DNA from: Halieaceae bacterium UBA5044
Lineage (GTDB): Bacteria > Pseudomonadota > Gammaproteobacteria > Pseudomonadales > Halieaceae
Direction of reading: 5' to 3'
Length of the DNA: 64,000 bases
Assembly (NCBI GenBank): GCA_002416125.1
Contig: DIBU01000006.1
Coordinates: forward strand, 1-64,000
Within the stretch, counting starts at the first letter, position 1. Every line of letters begins with the position of its first letter. The notes below the pieces were generated by a model. The model did not search any database. It saw only the letters and a program-made list of their open reading frames with translations, and was not told where the DNA came from. The position numbers were made by a program, and so were the translations under genes. Below are positions 21,508 through 30,445 of this stretch, in pieces.

Positions 21508-23655
21508 ATGAGTGTATTCAAGTACGAGAAAGACGCCGACGGCATCGTCACGGTTACCATGGACATGACCGGTCCGGTCAATGCCATGAACGAGGAATAC
21601 CGCACGGCGATGGATGAAACCCTGCAAAGGCTGGAAGCGGAGAGTGACCTCACCGGCGTGGTTATTGCGTCGGCGAAGAAGGTGTTTTTTGCCGGCGGTG
21701 ACCTGAACGACCTCCTGGCGGCCAAGCCCGGTGATGAGGCAGCCTTCATGGCCGAAGGCGAGCGTGTGAAATCGGGGCTGCGACGGCTGGAACATTTGCC
21801 GGTGCCTGTGGTGGCGGCCATCAACGGCGCAGCCCTGGGTGGCGGTTTTGAGCTGGCGCTGGCCTGCAATCACCGTATCGCGCTGAACGATCGCAGCGTG
21901 CAACTGGGCCTGCCCGAGGTCAGCCTCGGTCTGTTACCCGGTGGCGGTGGCGTGGTACGCATGGTGAATCTTCTGGGTCTGGAGAAAGCCTTGCCCTATC
22001 TGCTTGAGGGCACGCGTATAGACCCCGCTACGGCGCTGGAGGCCGGCCTGGTGCAGGAGCTGGTGGAGAGCCGCGATGCGCTCGAGCCCGCAGCAAAGGC
22101 GTGGATCAGGGCGCAACAGGGCAACGCAGAAGCAGCGCTGCAGCCCTGGGATCGCAAAGGCTTCCGTATACCGGGGGGCAATGCCGCCAGCCCGCATCTG
22201 GCCCAGCTGATTACCGTGGCGCCCGCCATGCTGCGGAAGAAGACCCGGGGTCTGCTCCCGGCGCCGGAAGTCATCCTGGATTGTGCCGTAGAGGCGCTGC
22301 GGCTGGACTTCGATACAGCCCAGCGGGTGGAATCCCGCGGCCTCACCTACCTCGCCATGACCCCTGTTGCCAAGAACATGATTTCGACCTTCTTTTTTGC
22401 CATGAACCGTGTCAACCGCGGTGGTAGCCGGCCGGAGGGTGTGCCGCCACAGCAGGTGAAGAAGCTCGGGGTGCTGGGTGCCGGAATGATGGGGCAGGGC
22501 ATCGCCTATGTTGCCGCCATGGCTGGCATACAGGTGGTGCTGAAGGATATCTCCGAGGACGCGGCCAACCGCGGCAAGGCCTACAGCGAGCGCCTGTTGG
22601 ACAAGCGTGTGCAGCGCGGCAAGCTCACCGAAGATAAAAAACAGGCCATCCTCGACCTCATACTGCCCACTGCGAAGAACGATGATCTCGCTGGCTGCGA
22701 CCTGATCGTGGAAGCCGTGTTCGAGAATATGGGACTCAAGCACCAGATGACCCGTGAACTTGAAGGGCAGTTGGCGCCCGGCGGCGTATGGGGGTCCAAC
22801 ACCTCGACCCTGCCCATCACCCAACTCGCCGAGGCGAGCGCCAACCGCGCCAACTTCATCGGCATCCACTTCTTCTCGCCCGTCGACAAAATGCCCCTGG
22901 TGGAGATTATCTGCGGTGCTGAAACCAGCGAAGAGACGCTGGCCAAAGCCTACGACTTTGCCAGGCAGATCCGGAAAACCCCGATTGTCGTCAACGATTC
23001 ACTGGGCTTCTTCACCTCGCGAACCTTCGGTACCTACCTCGATGAGGGGGTGCGCATGGTCAGCGAAGGCCTGCATCCCGTGCAGATAGAGAACATGGGC
23101 AAGGCCATAGGCATGCCGGTCGGGCCGCTCGCCGTCTATGATGAAGTCAGCCTGGAGCTGACCCGCAAGGCGCAGGAAACCTGGGCGGAGATGGGGGTTC
23201 TTGACAAGTTCAGCGACGGTACCGTGACGCGTGCCGTGATCAACACCATGGTCGGCGAACACGGCCGCGGTGGTCGTCACCATGGCGGTGGTTTCTATGA
23301 CTACGCCGAGGACGGCAGCAAGGCCATCTGGCCAGGTCTGTACGAACTGTATTACCAGTCGGGAGTCGCAGTGCCGGAGGCGGATATGCGCGATCGCCTG
23401 CTGTTCCGCCAGGTCATTGAAGCGCTGCGCTGCCTGGAGACCGGCGTGCTGCGCACCGTGGACGACGGCAATATCGGCTCGATTATGGGTATTGGCGCGC
23501 CGCCGTGGACCGGGGGCCTCATCCAGTTCGTCAATACCTACGGTCTGGAACGGTTTGCCGCGCGCTGTGCCGAGCTGGCAGAGCGCTATGGCGAACGCTT
23601 TGCCGCGCCGGCGATCGTGCAGCAGAAAGTCAGCGCCGGAGAGCTGTTCGAATAG
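21508..23655 (+). CDS. fadJ: FadJ-like enoyl-CoA hydratase/3-hydroxyacyl-CoA dehydrogenase
   Basis: A 715-residue bifunctional beta-oxidation alpha subunit. The N-terminal crotonase domain (about residues 1-190) has INGAALGGGFELALACNHRIAL for the oxyanion hole and the catalytic Glu in LGLPEVSLGLLPGGGG. The NAD-binding domain begins near residue 320 with LGVLGAGMMGQGIAYVAAMAG and contains the catalytic GIHFFSPVDKMPLVEI. Two C-terminal dehydrogenase domains follow. Together with the preceding thiolase it would carry out the last three steps of fatty-acid oxidation. Confidence 0.92.
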   Translation: MSVFKYEKDADGIVTVTMDMTGPVNAMNEEYRTAMDETLQRLEAESDLTGVVIASAKKVFFAGGDLNDLLAAKPGDEAAFMAEGERVKSGLRRLEHLPVPVVAAINGAALGGGFELALACNHRIALNDRSVQLGLPEVSLGLLPGGGGVVRMVNLLGLEKALPYLLEGTRIDPATALEAGLVQELVESRDALEPAAKAWIRAQQGNAEAALQPWDRKGFRIPGGNAASPHLAQLITVAPAMLRKKTRGLLPAPEVILDCAVEALRLDFDTAQRVESRGLTYLAMTPVAKNMISTFFFAMNRVNRGGSRPEGVPPQQVKKLGVLGAGMMGQGIAYVAAMAGIQVVLKDISEDAANRGKAYSERLLDKRVQRGKLTEDKKQAILDLILPTAKNDDLAGCDLIVEAVFENMGLKHQMTRELEGQLAPGGVWGSNTSTLPITQLAEASANRANFIGIHFFSPVDKMPLVEIICGAETSEETLAKAYDFARQIRKTPIVVNDSLGFFTSRTFGTYLDEGVRMVSEGLHPVQIENMGKAIGMPVGPLAVYDEVSLELTRKAQETWAEMGVLDKFSDGTVTRAVINTMVGEHGRGGRHHGGGFYDYAEDGSKAIWPGLYELYYQSGVAVPEADMRDRLLFRQVIEALRCLETGVLRTVDDGNIGSIMGIGAPPWTGGLIQFVNTYGLERFAARCAELAERYGERFAAPAIVQQKVSAGELFE

Positions 23656-23688
23656 GGTCTCCGTAGCACGCTGGCTATTTTCAGCGAG

Positions 23689-23718
23689 CAGGGCAGCGCG
23701 TATGATGCTGCCCTGTTT
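23689..23718 (+). terminator. Probable terminator of the beta-oxidation operon
   Basis: CAGGGCAGC (23689-23697) and GCTGCCCTG (23707-23715) form a perfect 9-base stem with a 9-base loop, followed by TTT. The T-run is short, so termination may be partial. Confidence 0.5.
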
Positions 23719-23739
23719 CGCTGGATAGTCGGATGCTCC

Positions 23740-24747
23740 ATGAAGTGGTTTTCAGTTTCTTCGCGTGCCGTGTTCGCGGCCTGCGTTCTCGCCCTGCTTG
23801 CCGAGGGCAGTCTCGCTGTGTCCGAGGGTGCGGCGAGCGGTTTTTATCCGCTCCCGGCGCCAGACGATCATCTCGTCGGTGGCCTGGGGACGACGACGGC
23901 GAGCGAAGAGGATACCCTCGTGCTGATCGGTCGGCGTCACCGTACCGGTTACGGCGCTATCCGCGCTGCCAATCCCGGCGTTGATGCCTGGCTACCGGGA
24001 GAAGGGACGCAGGTGTTGCTGCCGACCTGGCATATCCTGCCGGAAGCGCCACGCAAGGGGATTGTCATCAACACAGCGGAAATGCGCCTGTATCACTACG
24101 AGGGTGCCAGCGCGGATCGTCCCGCGCGCGTGGGCGTCTACGCCATCAGCATTGGCCGCAGCGGGCGCGAAACGCCGCTCGCGACTGCCCGGGTGACGCG
24201 CAAGGCTGAGAATCCCACCTGGTACCCCACGGAATCGATTCGCAAGGACCGAGCAGCGCGGGGCACGCCGGTGCCCGCTGTGGTGCCACCGGGGCCGAAC
24301 AATCCACTGGGTACGCGGGCCCTCTACCTGAATCTGCCCGCCTACCTCATCCACGGCACCAACCGCGAGCTCGGCATCGGTATGCCGGTCACCGCGGGCT
24401 GTGTTCGTATGTACCCCGAGGATGTCGAATACCTTTACGAGCAGGTGCCGGTGGGCAGTCAGGTAGAAATCGTCTACCAGCCGGTAAAGGCCGGTTGGAT
24501 GGGTGACACACTGTATGTCGAGTCTCACAACCCGCTGGGTGATCTAGAGATTACGGTGGACGAGCGGGTACAGCAATTGCGGGCCGCAATCGCGCGGACG
24601 CTGGGTGAACGCAGGGATTTTACGGTCGACTGGAGCAAGGTGCGCAGTGCTGCTGAAGCGTCTACGGGCTTGCCGGTGCCGGTAGGTCCGATCTGGCTTG
24701 AGCATCACAGGCCGGGACAGGAAGACAGCGGTGCTGTCGGGGAATAA
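23740..24747 (+). CDS. L,D-transpeptidase with LysM-like domain
   Basis: A 335-residue YkuD-family enzyme of the ErfK/YbiS group, which in relatives links the Braun lipoprotein to peptidoglycan or makes 3-3 crosslinks. A signal peptide (about residues 1-26) is followed by a LysM-like segment (about 55-95, DTLVLIGRRHRTGYGAIRAANPG...). The catalytic domain has His205 in YLIHGTNRELGIG and the nucleophile Cys221 in TAGCVRMYPEDVEYLY. A further 80-residue C-terminal extension is present. It converges on the small lipoprotein gene with a shared terminator between them. Confidence 0.9.
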   Translation: MKWFSVSSRAVFAACVLALLAEGSLAVSEGAASGFYPLPAPDDHLVGGLGTTTASEEDTLVLIGRRHRTGYGAIRAANPGVDAWLPGEGTQVLLPTWHILPEAPRKGIVINTAEMRLYHYEGASADRPARVGVYAISIGRSGRETPLATARVTRKAENPTWYPTESIRKDRAARGTPVPAVVPPGPNNPLGTRALYLNLPAYLIHGTNRELGIGMPVTAGCVRMYPEDVEYLYEQVPVGSQVEIVYQPVKAGWMGDTLYVESHNPLGDLEITVDERVQQLRAAIARTLGERRDFTVDWSKVRSAAEASTGLPVPVGPIWLEHHRPGQEDSGAVGE

Positions 24748-24767
24748 AACGATAGCTGAAGTAAAAC

Positions 24768-24787
24768 GGCGGGGCCGAAGCCCCGCC
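24768..24787. terminator. Bidirectional terminator between transpeptidase and lipoprotein genes
   Basis: GGCGGGGC, CGAA tetraloop and GCCCCGCC form a perfect 8-base stem. On the + strand it is followed by GGGTTTTGC, on the minus strand by GTTTTAC, so it can stop transcription from both converging genes. Confidence 0.8.
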
Positions 24788-24804
24788 GGGTTTTGCAAAA
24801 CCGC

Positions 24805-25065
24805 TTACTTCTGCATTGAGGTTTTGAATGCGCGGTCAATTTTGCTGTTGGCTTCGTCGGCGCTGCGCTTGGCTTCTTCAGCGATGCGCTTGGCGTCAGA
24901 GGCAGTGCGCTCTGCACCGGCAGCAGATTGCTTGGCTTCGTCAGCTGAGCGCTGAGCGGCTTCCGCGATGCTGCGAACTTCGTCCAGTTGTGAAGAGCTG
25001 GCGCAGCCGGTGGCCAGTGCCGCGAAGGCGGCGATAGAAACAGCCTTGATAAGCGTAGATTTCAT
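24805..25065 (-). CDS. Braun/OprI-type small outer-membrane lipoprotein
   Basis: An 86-residue lipoprotein with a signal peptide and lipobox LATGC (Cys21). The mature part is one long Ala/Lys/Glu-rich coiled coil with repeated AQRSADEAKQSA-type heptads, ending FKTSMQK. The C-terminal Lys is the residue through which Lpp is attached to peptidoglycan by L,D-transpeptidases, three of which flank this gene. Close in style to Pseudomonas OprI. ATG 25065 has AAGGAG 7 bases upstream; a longer in-frame start (25236) is discounted because it would bury the signal peptide. Confidence 0.9.
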   Translation of the reverse strand: MKSTLIKAVSIAAFAALATGCASSSQLDEVRSIAEAAQRSADEAKQSAAGAERTASDAKRIAEEAKRSADEANSKIDRAFKTSMQK

Positions 25066-25202
25066 GGTAAAACTCCTTGAGCAGGGTTGGCCTGTCAGAT
25101 CTAGGAAGCCACAAAGTGGCGAAACGTGCAAACTTCGAACTCCCGTCTGGGGCCCTTGGTTCGAACGCGCGTAAAATATCACTCTCGGAGCATGGTAAAC
25201 CA
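25066..25202. promoter_or_regulatory. Divergent control region of the lipoprotein and transpeptidase genes
   Basis: This 137-base gap must hold promoters for both directions. Two copies of TTCGAAC lie at 25134-25140 and 25160-25166, the second within a perfect GTTCGAAC palindrome, and GCCAC-AAA-GTGGC is at 25108-25120. I see no consensus -35/-10 pair, so promoter positions are not called. Confidence 0.35.
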
Positions 25203-25697
25203 GTGAGCATAAGAGCGTTATTGGCGTTTTGTGCATTTTTCCTGAATTTTTTGTTGCCTTCGCCCGTTTCGGCCTTCAATCCGCAGGTCGATCAGGTGGT
25301 TGTGGTCAAATCGGAGCGCAAGTTGTACCTCAAGTCGAGCGGGGTGATAGTGCGCCATTACCCGGTCGCACTGGGTCCGGTGCCCTGGGGGCACAAGGAG
25401 CGCGAGGGCGATGAGCGCACCCCGGAAGGGCGCTATATCCTGGACTACAAGAATGCGGAGAGCCGCTTCTACAAATCCATACGGGTGTCTTACCCGAATC
25501 GGCGCGATCGCGAGCGGGCCCAGGCGCTGGGGGTGGATCCCGGTGGCAACATCATGATCCACGGCCAGCCGGAAACCCCCCAGCCGGGGGCGGAGCTGTT
25601 CAACTGGACCGACGGCTGTATCGCGGTCAGCAACGAGCATATGGATGAAATCTGGCAGCTGGTGACGGTGGGCACGCCCATCGAGATCCTGCCCTGA
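25203..25697 (+). CDS. L,D-transpeptidase, small periplasmic
   Basis: A 164-residue YkuD-domain protein, close to a minimal catalytic domain. The signal peptide is MSIRALLAFCAFFLNFLLPSPVSA. The domain begins VDQVVVVKSERKLYL and has GHKEREGDERTPEGRY. The catalytic His is His120 (IMIHGQP) and the nucleophile Cys139 (WTDGCIAVSNEHM). GTG 25203 is chosen because it begins the signal peptide. It is divergent from the lipoprotein gene, with which it shares a control region, which fits a role in anchoring that lipoprotein or in 3-3 crosslinking. Confidence 0.87.
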   Translation: MSIRALLAFCAFFLNFLLPSPVSAFNPQVDQVVVVKSERKLYLKSSGVIVRHYPVALGPVPWGHKEREGDERTPEGRYILDYKNAESRFYKSIRVSYPNRRDRERAQALGVDPGGNIMIHGQPETPQPGAELFNWTDGCIAVSNEHMDEIWQLVTVGTPIEILP

Positions 25698-25812
25698 GCA
25701 CTCCGGGTAGCGGCCGGTAGCGCGGCGTGGCGACCTGTTGGCCCCGGCTGGCAGGCTAGGCAGGGGTGAGGCAATGAGGTAAGCTGTCGCTCCAGCCCTT
25801 CGAGATCACAAC

Positions 25813-26508
25813 ATGTCCGGTCGTGCCAGTATTTTTTTCGTTATTCTGGCAGCCTGGTGTCTGGGTGTATCATTGCCTGCTGCGGCAGGCGGCGGCGCAG
25901 ACCTGGTGCGTGCGTTGACCGCAGCTGCCCCGAACCTCGACCGCACGGTACTGCGTCGGGCGGTGTCGGCAATGAATTGCGCCCTGGACCGTGGTCTGGA
26001 GCGCGCCGAGCGGCTCGCCATTATCGATTTTTCTCTCCCGTCCAGTGAGCAGCGATTGTGGATTTTTGATCTGTCCCGCCGCGAATTGCTGCTCAATGAA
26101 CTGGTCGCCCACGGCCAGGGTTCGGGCCAGAACCTGGCCTCGCAGTTCTCCAATGTATCGGGCAGTCATCAGTCGAGTATTGGCCTCTTTCGCACCAGCG
26201 AGAGCTACCGCGGCCGCCACGGTTACTCCCTGCGGATGGATGGCCTGGAGGCCGGTATCAACGATCTCGCCCGGGAGCGCGCTATCGTGATACACGGTGC
26301 TGATTATGTTGATCCACAGTGGATAGATCGCCAGGGACGCATCGGACGCAGCCAGGGCTGCCCGGCGGTGCGCCCGGAGGTTGCCAGCACCGTGGTGGAT
26401 ACCCTGAAAGACGGACAATTCCTGTTCTCCTGGTATCCGGACCCGGACTGGCTGGCCAACTCAGACTTCCTTAATTGCCAGGCGGGCACGCTGGCCCGAC
26501 TGGACTAG
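25813..26508 (+). CDS. YkuD_2-type murein L,D-transpeptidase family protein
   Basis: A 231-residue secreted protein of the murein L,D-transpeptidase catalytic domain family. It has a signal peptide (to about residue 25), a helical region with a conserved Cys56 (SAMNCALDRG), and then LWIFDLSRRELLLNELVAHGQGSG. The catalytic elements are His161 (IVIHGADYVDP) and Cys183 (RIGRSQGCPAVRPEV). It is the third enzyme of this superfamily within 2.8 kb. It is convergent with putA, whose stop lies 23 bases away. Confidence 0.82.
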   Translation: MSGRASIFFVILAAWCLGVSLPAAAGGGADLVRALTAAAPNLDRTVLRRAVSAMNCALDRGLERAERLAIIDFSLPSSEQRLWIFDLSRRELLLNELVAHGQGSGQNLASQFSNVSGSHQSSIGLFRTSESYRGRHGYSLRMDGLEAGINDLARERAIVIHGADYVDPQWIDRQGRIGRSQGCPAVRPEVASTVVDTLKDGQFLFSWYPDPDWLANSDFLNCQAGTLARLD

Positions 26509-26530
26509 CGCCCTCCACGCGCCTTGCGTC

Positions 26531-29500
26531 CTAGTTGGCCATGGTCATCAAGGACGCATTGCCGCCCGCGGCCGTCGTGTCGATACTCACCGACTTCTCC
26601 CACAGGGTCTGCCTGAGCAGCGTTTCCGGTGCCACACAGCTGATCAAGGCCATTATCGGGCCCTCCCGCGTTGCGGCGGCCTGCGCCACCGCGCGCAGGT
26701 AGCGACTGCGCGCATGCACCATCGCACCCTGCAATGCGGGTTGCTGCAGCAGTGCTACCGCGTTGTCCAGCGGCTGCATGGGGAGCAGAGAGGAGGGCAG
26801 GCCGGCGGCAGTCAGGCTGCTCGCCAGGGTCTGCCATGTTTCCAACAGCGCTGGCGCAGCCACCCCAATCACACTGTTGCCCGTGGCCAGGGCAGAAATC
26901 ATGGCCATCAGATACTCGCCCTGATGCGCCGGGTTGTCGAGCAGCAACAGCAGCGGCCCGCGGGGCTCATGCAGCAGCTGATTCGATTCTCCGGTGGGCC
27001 CGGGTAGCTGCACGGGCGCGGCAAGCAGCTGGCTCGCAGCACGGAGTTGATCTCGAGCGGCACCCAGTGTTTCTTCGAGAATGGCCGGGTTGTCCTCTGG
27101 GCCGCTGGCGTAGGACGCCAGGAAACGGCGCAGGACAGATACCCGCTCACTGACGCTGCAGCGCGCCCAGCGCGTGCCTCCATCCTGCGCCGCGCGCAGT
27201 ACCTCTGCCGCCGACGTGCAGTCGCCTGCGGCATCCGGAAGCGGTTTCTGCCCCGCGGCGTTTTCGGCTTCTTCACCGGTGGTGACCAAACGCGACAGGT
27301 ACTGCGGTCCTCCAGCTTTTGGCCCGGTGCCGGACAGGCCGCGTCCGCCGAAGGGTTGCACCCCGACGATGGCACCGATCATGTTGCGGTTGACGTAGAC
27401 ATTGCCCGCCTGTACGCGGTCGGCCGCCCGCTGACAGGCTTCCTCGATACGGCTGTGGATGCCAAAGGTCAACCCGAAGCCGGTTGCATTGATTTGCGCC
27501 AGCACGTCGTCAAACGCTTCTGCGCGGTAGCGGATCACGTGTACGATCGGGCCGAAGACCTCACGTTCGAGCAGCGACAGGTTACTGATCTCGTACAGGT
27601 GGGGCGCGAAAAATGTGCCGGGCAGTTCCGTTGGCAGCTCGGACGCGTAGAGCAGGCGCCCGGTCGCCTCGAGATAGCGCACGTGATCCACCAGCGACTG
27701 CCGCGCACGTTCGTCGATGACCGGCCCGATATCCGTCGACAGCGCGGCTGGATCGCCGATGCGCAGCTCGCGCATTGCGCCGATAATCATCTCGATTACC
27801 TTGTCTGCAATATCTTCCTGCAGGAACAGTACCCGCAGGGCAGAGCAGCGCTGCCCGGCGCTCTGGAAGCCCGAGGTCACGACATCGCGGACGACCTGCT
27901 CGGGCAGTGCGGTGGAATCGACAATCATGCAGTTCTGGCCGCCGGTTTCCGCGATCAGCGGTACCGGTGCATCCTCTCGCTGCGCCAACGTGCGCGCAAG
28001 CCAGCTACCCGTCGCCGTGGAGCCGGTGAACATCACGGCTTTCACACGCGGGTCGGGCACCAGTTGCTCGCCCACGCTGCGACCTTCCGCAACCAGCAGC
28101 GCCACCGCATCCGGCGGAAAACCGCAGTCAGCCATCAATTCAACGGTACGCTTGGCGATCAGGCTGGTTTGCTCTGCCGGTTTGGCCACCACGGTGTTAC
28201 CTGCCGCCAGCGCGGCACTGACCTGGCCGAGAAGAATGGCCAGCGGGAAATTCCATGGACTGATACACAGCACAACGCCGCGTGCCCGCAGGCCGCGCTC
28301 CGCAAATCCCGCCCGCGCAGCGCCTGTGGCGTAGTAGCGGAGGAAATCCACCGCCTCCCGAACTTCCGCCACGCCATCGCGCAGCGTCTTGCCGGCCTCT
28401 TTGCAGCACAATGCGATGAACTCGTCACGGTGTGTTTCCAGCGCATCCGCCAGGCGCAGCAGGCAGTCTGCCCGTTGCTCAACCGGCAGTGCGGACCAGT
28501 GCGCGAAGGCGCCGTCAGCCTTCGCCAGCGCCGTCTCGATGCCCTCGCTATCCGCCAGCCTGATATGCCCGACGATTTCTTCATGCCGCGCGGGATTGCG
28601 CACCTCGCAAAGGCCGACATCTGTCTCGCCCATCGGCAGTGACGCCTCCCAGCTGCGCATGGCGCGGCGCATTGCCTCAAGGGTTGGACGGTGCTGCAGG
28701 TCCACGCCCTCTGCGTTGCGTCGCTCCTGGCCATACAGTGCAGGTGGCAACGGAATCAGCGGGTTGCGTTTTTCAGCCCAGCTCTGGGCCGCCTCAACCG
28801 GGTCCTCAAGCAGGGTTTCAACGGGAATCGCCTCATCCACAATGTTGTTCACGAAAGAACTGTTGGCGCCGTTTTCCAGCAGCCGTCGCACCAGATAGGC
28901 GAGCAGATCGGCGTGCACCCCCACCGGCGCGTAAACCCGGCAGGGGACCTGCTCGGTGCTTACAATCTGGTCGTAGAGTGTCTCTCCCATGCCGTGCAGG
29001 CGCTGGAACTCGTAGCCGTTGCGATCACCGTCCATCTCGAGAATCGTTGCCGCGGTGTAGGCATTGTGCGTGGCGAACTGGGGGTAAAGGCTGTCGCGGT
29101 AGGCGAGCAGGCGAGCCGCGCAGGCCTGGTAGGACACATCGGTAGCCGCCTTGCGGGTGAATACCGGGTAGTCATCCAGCCCTTCCACCTGCGCCAGCTT
29201 GATCTCGGTGTCCCAGTAGGCGCCCTTGACCAGGCGTACCATGAGGCGCCGCTGGCAGCGCAGAGACAGCGCTCGCAGCCACTCAATCACCAGCAGGCTG
29301 CGTTTCTGGTACGCCTGCACGGCCACGCCAAAGCCCTGCCAGTCACCCAGGTCCGGGTCACTGGCAACGGCTTCGATCACGTCCAGCGACAGCATCAGGC
29401 GGTCGGCTTCCTCGGCGTCAACGGTAAAACCGATATCAAAAGCTTTTGCCGCGAGCGCCAGGGACTTCAACCGTGGTACCAGTTCGTCCATGACCCGTTG

Positions 29501-30289
29501 GCGTTGTGCGAACTCATACCGCGGATGAATCGCGGAGAGTTTCACCGAGATGCCGGGGCCGGATTCGGGACCACGTGCGTGTGCGGCCCGGCCAATCGCC
29601 TCAATTGCGTTGTAGTAGCTGTCGAAATAGCGCTGCGCGTCCGCGGCTGTGCGAGCGGCCTCTCCGAGCATATCGTAGGAGTAGCGGTATCCTTTGCTTT
29701 CAGCGTCTTTGGCCCGGTGCAGTGCTTTCTCAATGGTCGTTCCCATCACGAACTGGGTGCCCATGATCTGCATCGCATAGCGCACGGAGGCGCGGATCAC
29801 CGGCTCGCCCAGGCGTCCCATGGTTTTCTTCAGCAGGCCGAACTGGCGCGGGTTGTCCTCGTCATTGTAATTGACCACTTTGCCGGTGAGCAGAAGGCCC
29901 CAGGCCGAGGCGTTGACGAACAGCGATTCACTGTTACCGAGGTGCGAGCTCCAGTCCCCATCAGCAAGTTTGTCGCGTATCAGTCGATCCATGGTCAATT
30001 GGTCCGGGACGCGCAGCAGTGCCTCGGCGAGACACATCAGCACCACGCCTTCTTCGGTGGACAGTGCAAATTCCTGCAACAGTGCATCAACACCGCCCTT
30101 ACCATGCTGTGCCTGGCGGATGTTCAGGACCAGCACCCGGGCCCGCTCCCAGGCCCGGCTACGGGCGGCCTGACTCAGGGTGGCAGCGGGCAGTAGCTGC
30201 GCCAACACGCTCGCCTCACTGTCGCGGTAGCTTTTCTCCATGGCCATGCGCAGCGGATCGGTCGGGTCAAGGTGGCAGTCGTGCAGCAT
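26531..30289 (-). CDS. putA: Bifunctional proline dehydrogenase / P5C dehydrogenase
   Basis: A 1252-residue PutA that oxidises proline to glutamate in two steps. The FAD-dependent proline dehydrogenase barrel covers roughly residues 100-480 (GPESGPGISVKLSAIHPRYE, RLVKGAYWDTEIK), and the NAD-dependent aldehyde dehydrogenase about 570-1010. The nucleophile is Cys815 (SAGQRCSALRV). A C-terminal aldehyde-dehydrogenase-like domain completes it. The N-terminus lacks the ribbon-helix-helix repressor domain of trifunctional PutA, so control probably falls to the divergent Lrp-type gene. GGAG lies 9 bases before ATG 30289. Confidence 0.95.
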   Translation of the reverse strand: MLHDCHLDPTDPLRMAMEKSYRDSEASVLAQLLPAATLSQAARSRAWERARVLVLNIRQAQHGKGGVDALLQEFALSTEEGVVLMCLAEALLRVPDQLTMDRLIRDKLADGDWSSHLGNSESLFVNASAWGLLLTGKVVNYNDEDNPRQFGLLKKTMGRLGEPVIRASVRYAMQIMGTQFVMGTTIEKALHRAKDAESKGYRYSYDMLGEAARTAADAQRYFDSYYNAIEAIGRAAHARGPESGPGISVKLSAIHPRYEFAQRQRVMDELVPRLKSLALAAKAFDIGFTVDAEEADRLMLSLDVIEAVASDPDLGDWQGFGVAVQAYQKRSLLVIEWLRALSLRCQRRLMVRLVKGAYWDTEIKLAQVEGLDDYPVFTRKAATDVSYQACAARLLAYRDSLYPQFATHNAYTAATILEMDGDRNGYEFQRLHGMGETLYDQIVSTEQVPCRVYAPVGVHADLLAYLVRRLLENGANSSFVNNIVDEAIPVETLLEDPVEAAQSWAEKRNPLIPLPPALYGQERRNAEGVDLQHRPTLEAMRRAMRSWEASLPMGETDVGLCEVRNPARHEEIVGHIRLADSEGIETALAKADGAFAHWSALPVEQRADCLLRLADALETHRDEFIALCCKEAGKTLRDGVAEVREAVDFLRYYATGAARAGFAERGLRARGVVLCISPWNFPLAILLGQVSAALAAGNTVVAKPAEQTSLIAKRTVELMADCGFPPDAVALLVAEGRSVGEQLVPDPRVKAVMFTGSTATGSWLARTLAQREDAPVPLIAETGGQNCMIVDSTALPEQVVRDVVTSGFQSAGQRCSALRVLFLQEDIADKVIEMIIGAMRELRIGDPAALSTDIGPVIDERARQSLVDHVRYLEATGRLLYASELPTELPGTFFAPHLYEISNLSLLEREVFGPIVHVIRYRAEAFDDVLAQINATGFGLTFGIHSRIEEACQRAADRVQAGNVYVNRNMIGAIVGVQPFGGRGLSGTGPKAGGPQYLSRLVTTGEEAENAAGQKPLPDAAGDCTSAAEVLRAAQDGGTRWARCSVSERVSVLRRFLASYASGPEDNPAILEETLGAARDQLRAASQLLAAPVQLPGPTGESNQLLHEPRGPLLLLLDNPAHQGEYLMAMISALATGNSVIGVAAPALLETWQTLASSLTAAGLPSSLLPMQPLDNAVALLQQPALQGAMVHARSRYLRAVAQAAATREGPIMALISCVAPETLLRQTLWEKSVSIDTTAAGGNASLMTMAN

Positions 30290-30370
30290 GTCGTGAGGCT
30301 CCGGATAGCGTTCAGAGCGTAAATTGTAGTCATCGGGGTGCAGAATGAGCTGTTTATTTTGGCGTGGCCC

Positions 30371-30408
30371 TTGAATAATATTCTGTAACGGAGTCTATTC
30401 TCAGTAGA
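30371..30408. promoter_or_regulatory. putA/lrp-type divergent operator and promoter
   Basis: TTGAAT (30371-30376) and TCTATT (30394-30399) with a 17-base spacer make a plausible rightward promoter for the regulator. A perfect dyad GAATAATATTC (30373-30383) overlaps the -35 and a TCTA-N7-TAGA dyad (30394-30408) overlaps the -10. Such AT-rich dyads are typical Lrp-family sites and suggest autoregulation and control of putA. Confidence 0.45.
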
Positions 30409-30445
30409 TTGTTCTGCATTGTCAGGAAGCTGGAGTCGTAGCGCT

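Noticed and set aside
24805..25236. A longer 143-residue form of the small lipoprotein
   Set aside because: The upstream in-frame part would hide the signal peptide and lacks a ribosome binding site, whereas ATG 25065 has a good one.
27047..28642. A 531-codon + strand ORF opposite putA
   Set aside because: It is antisense to catalytic parts of PutA and shows no domain; such long shadows are expected in GC-rich genes.
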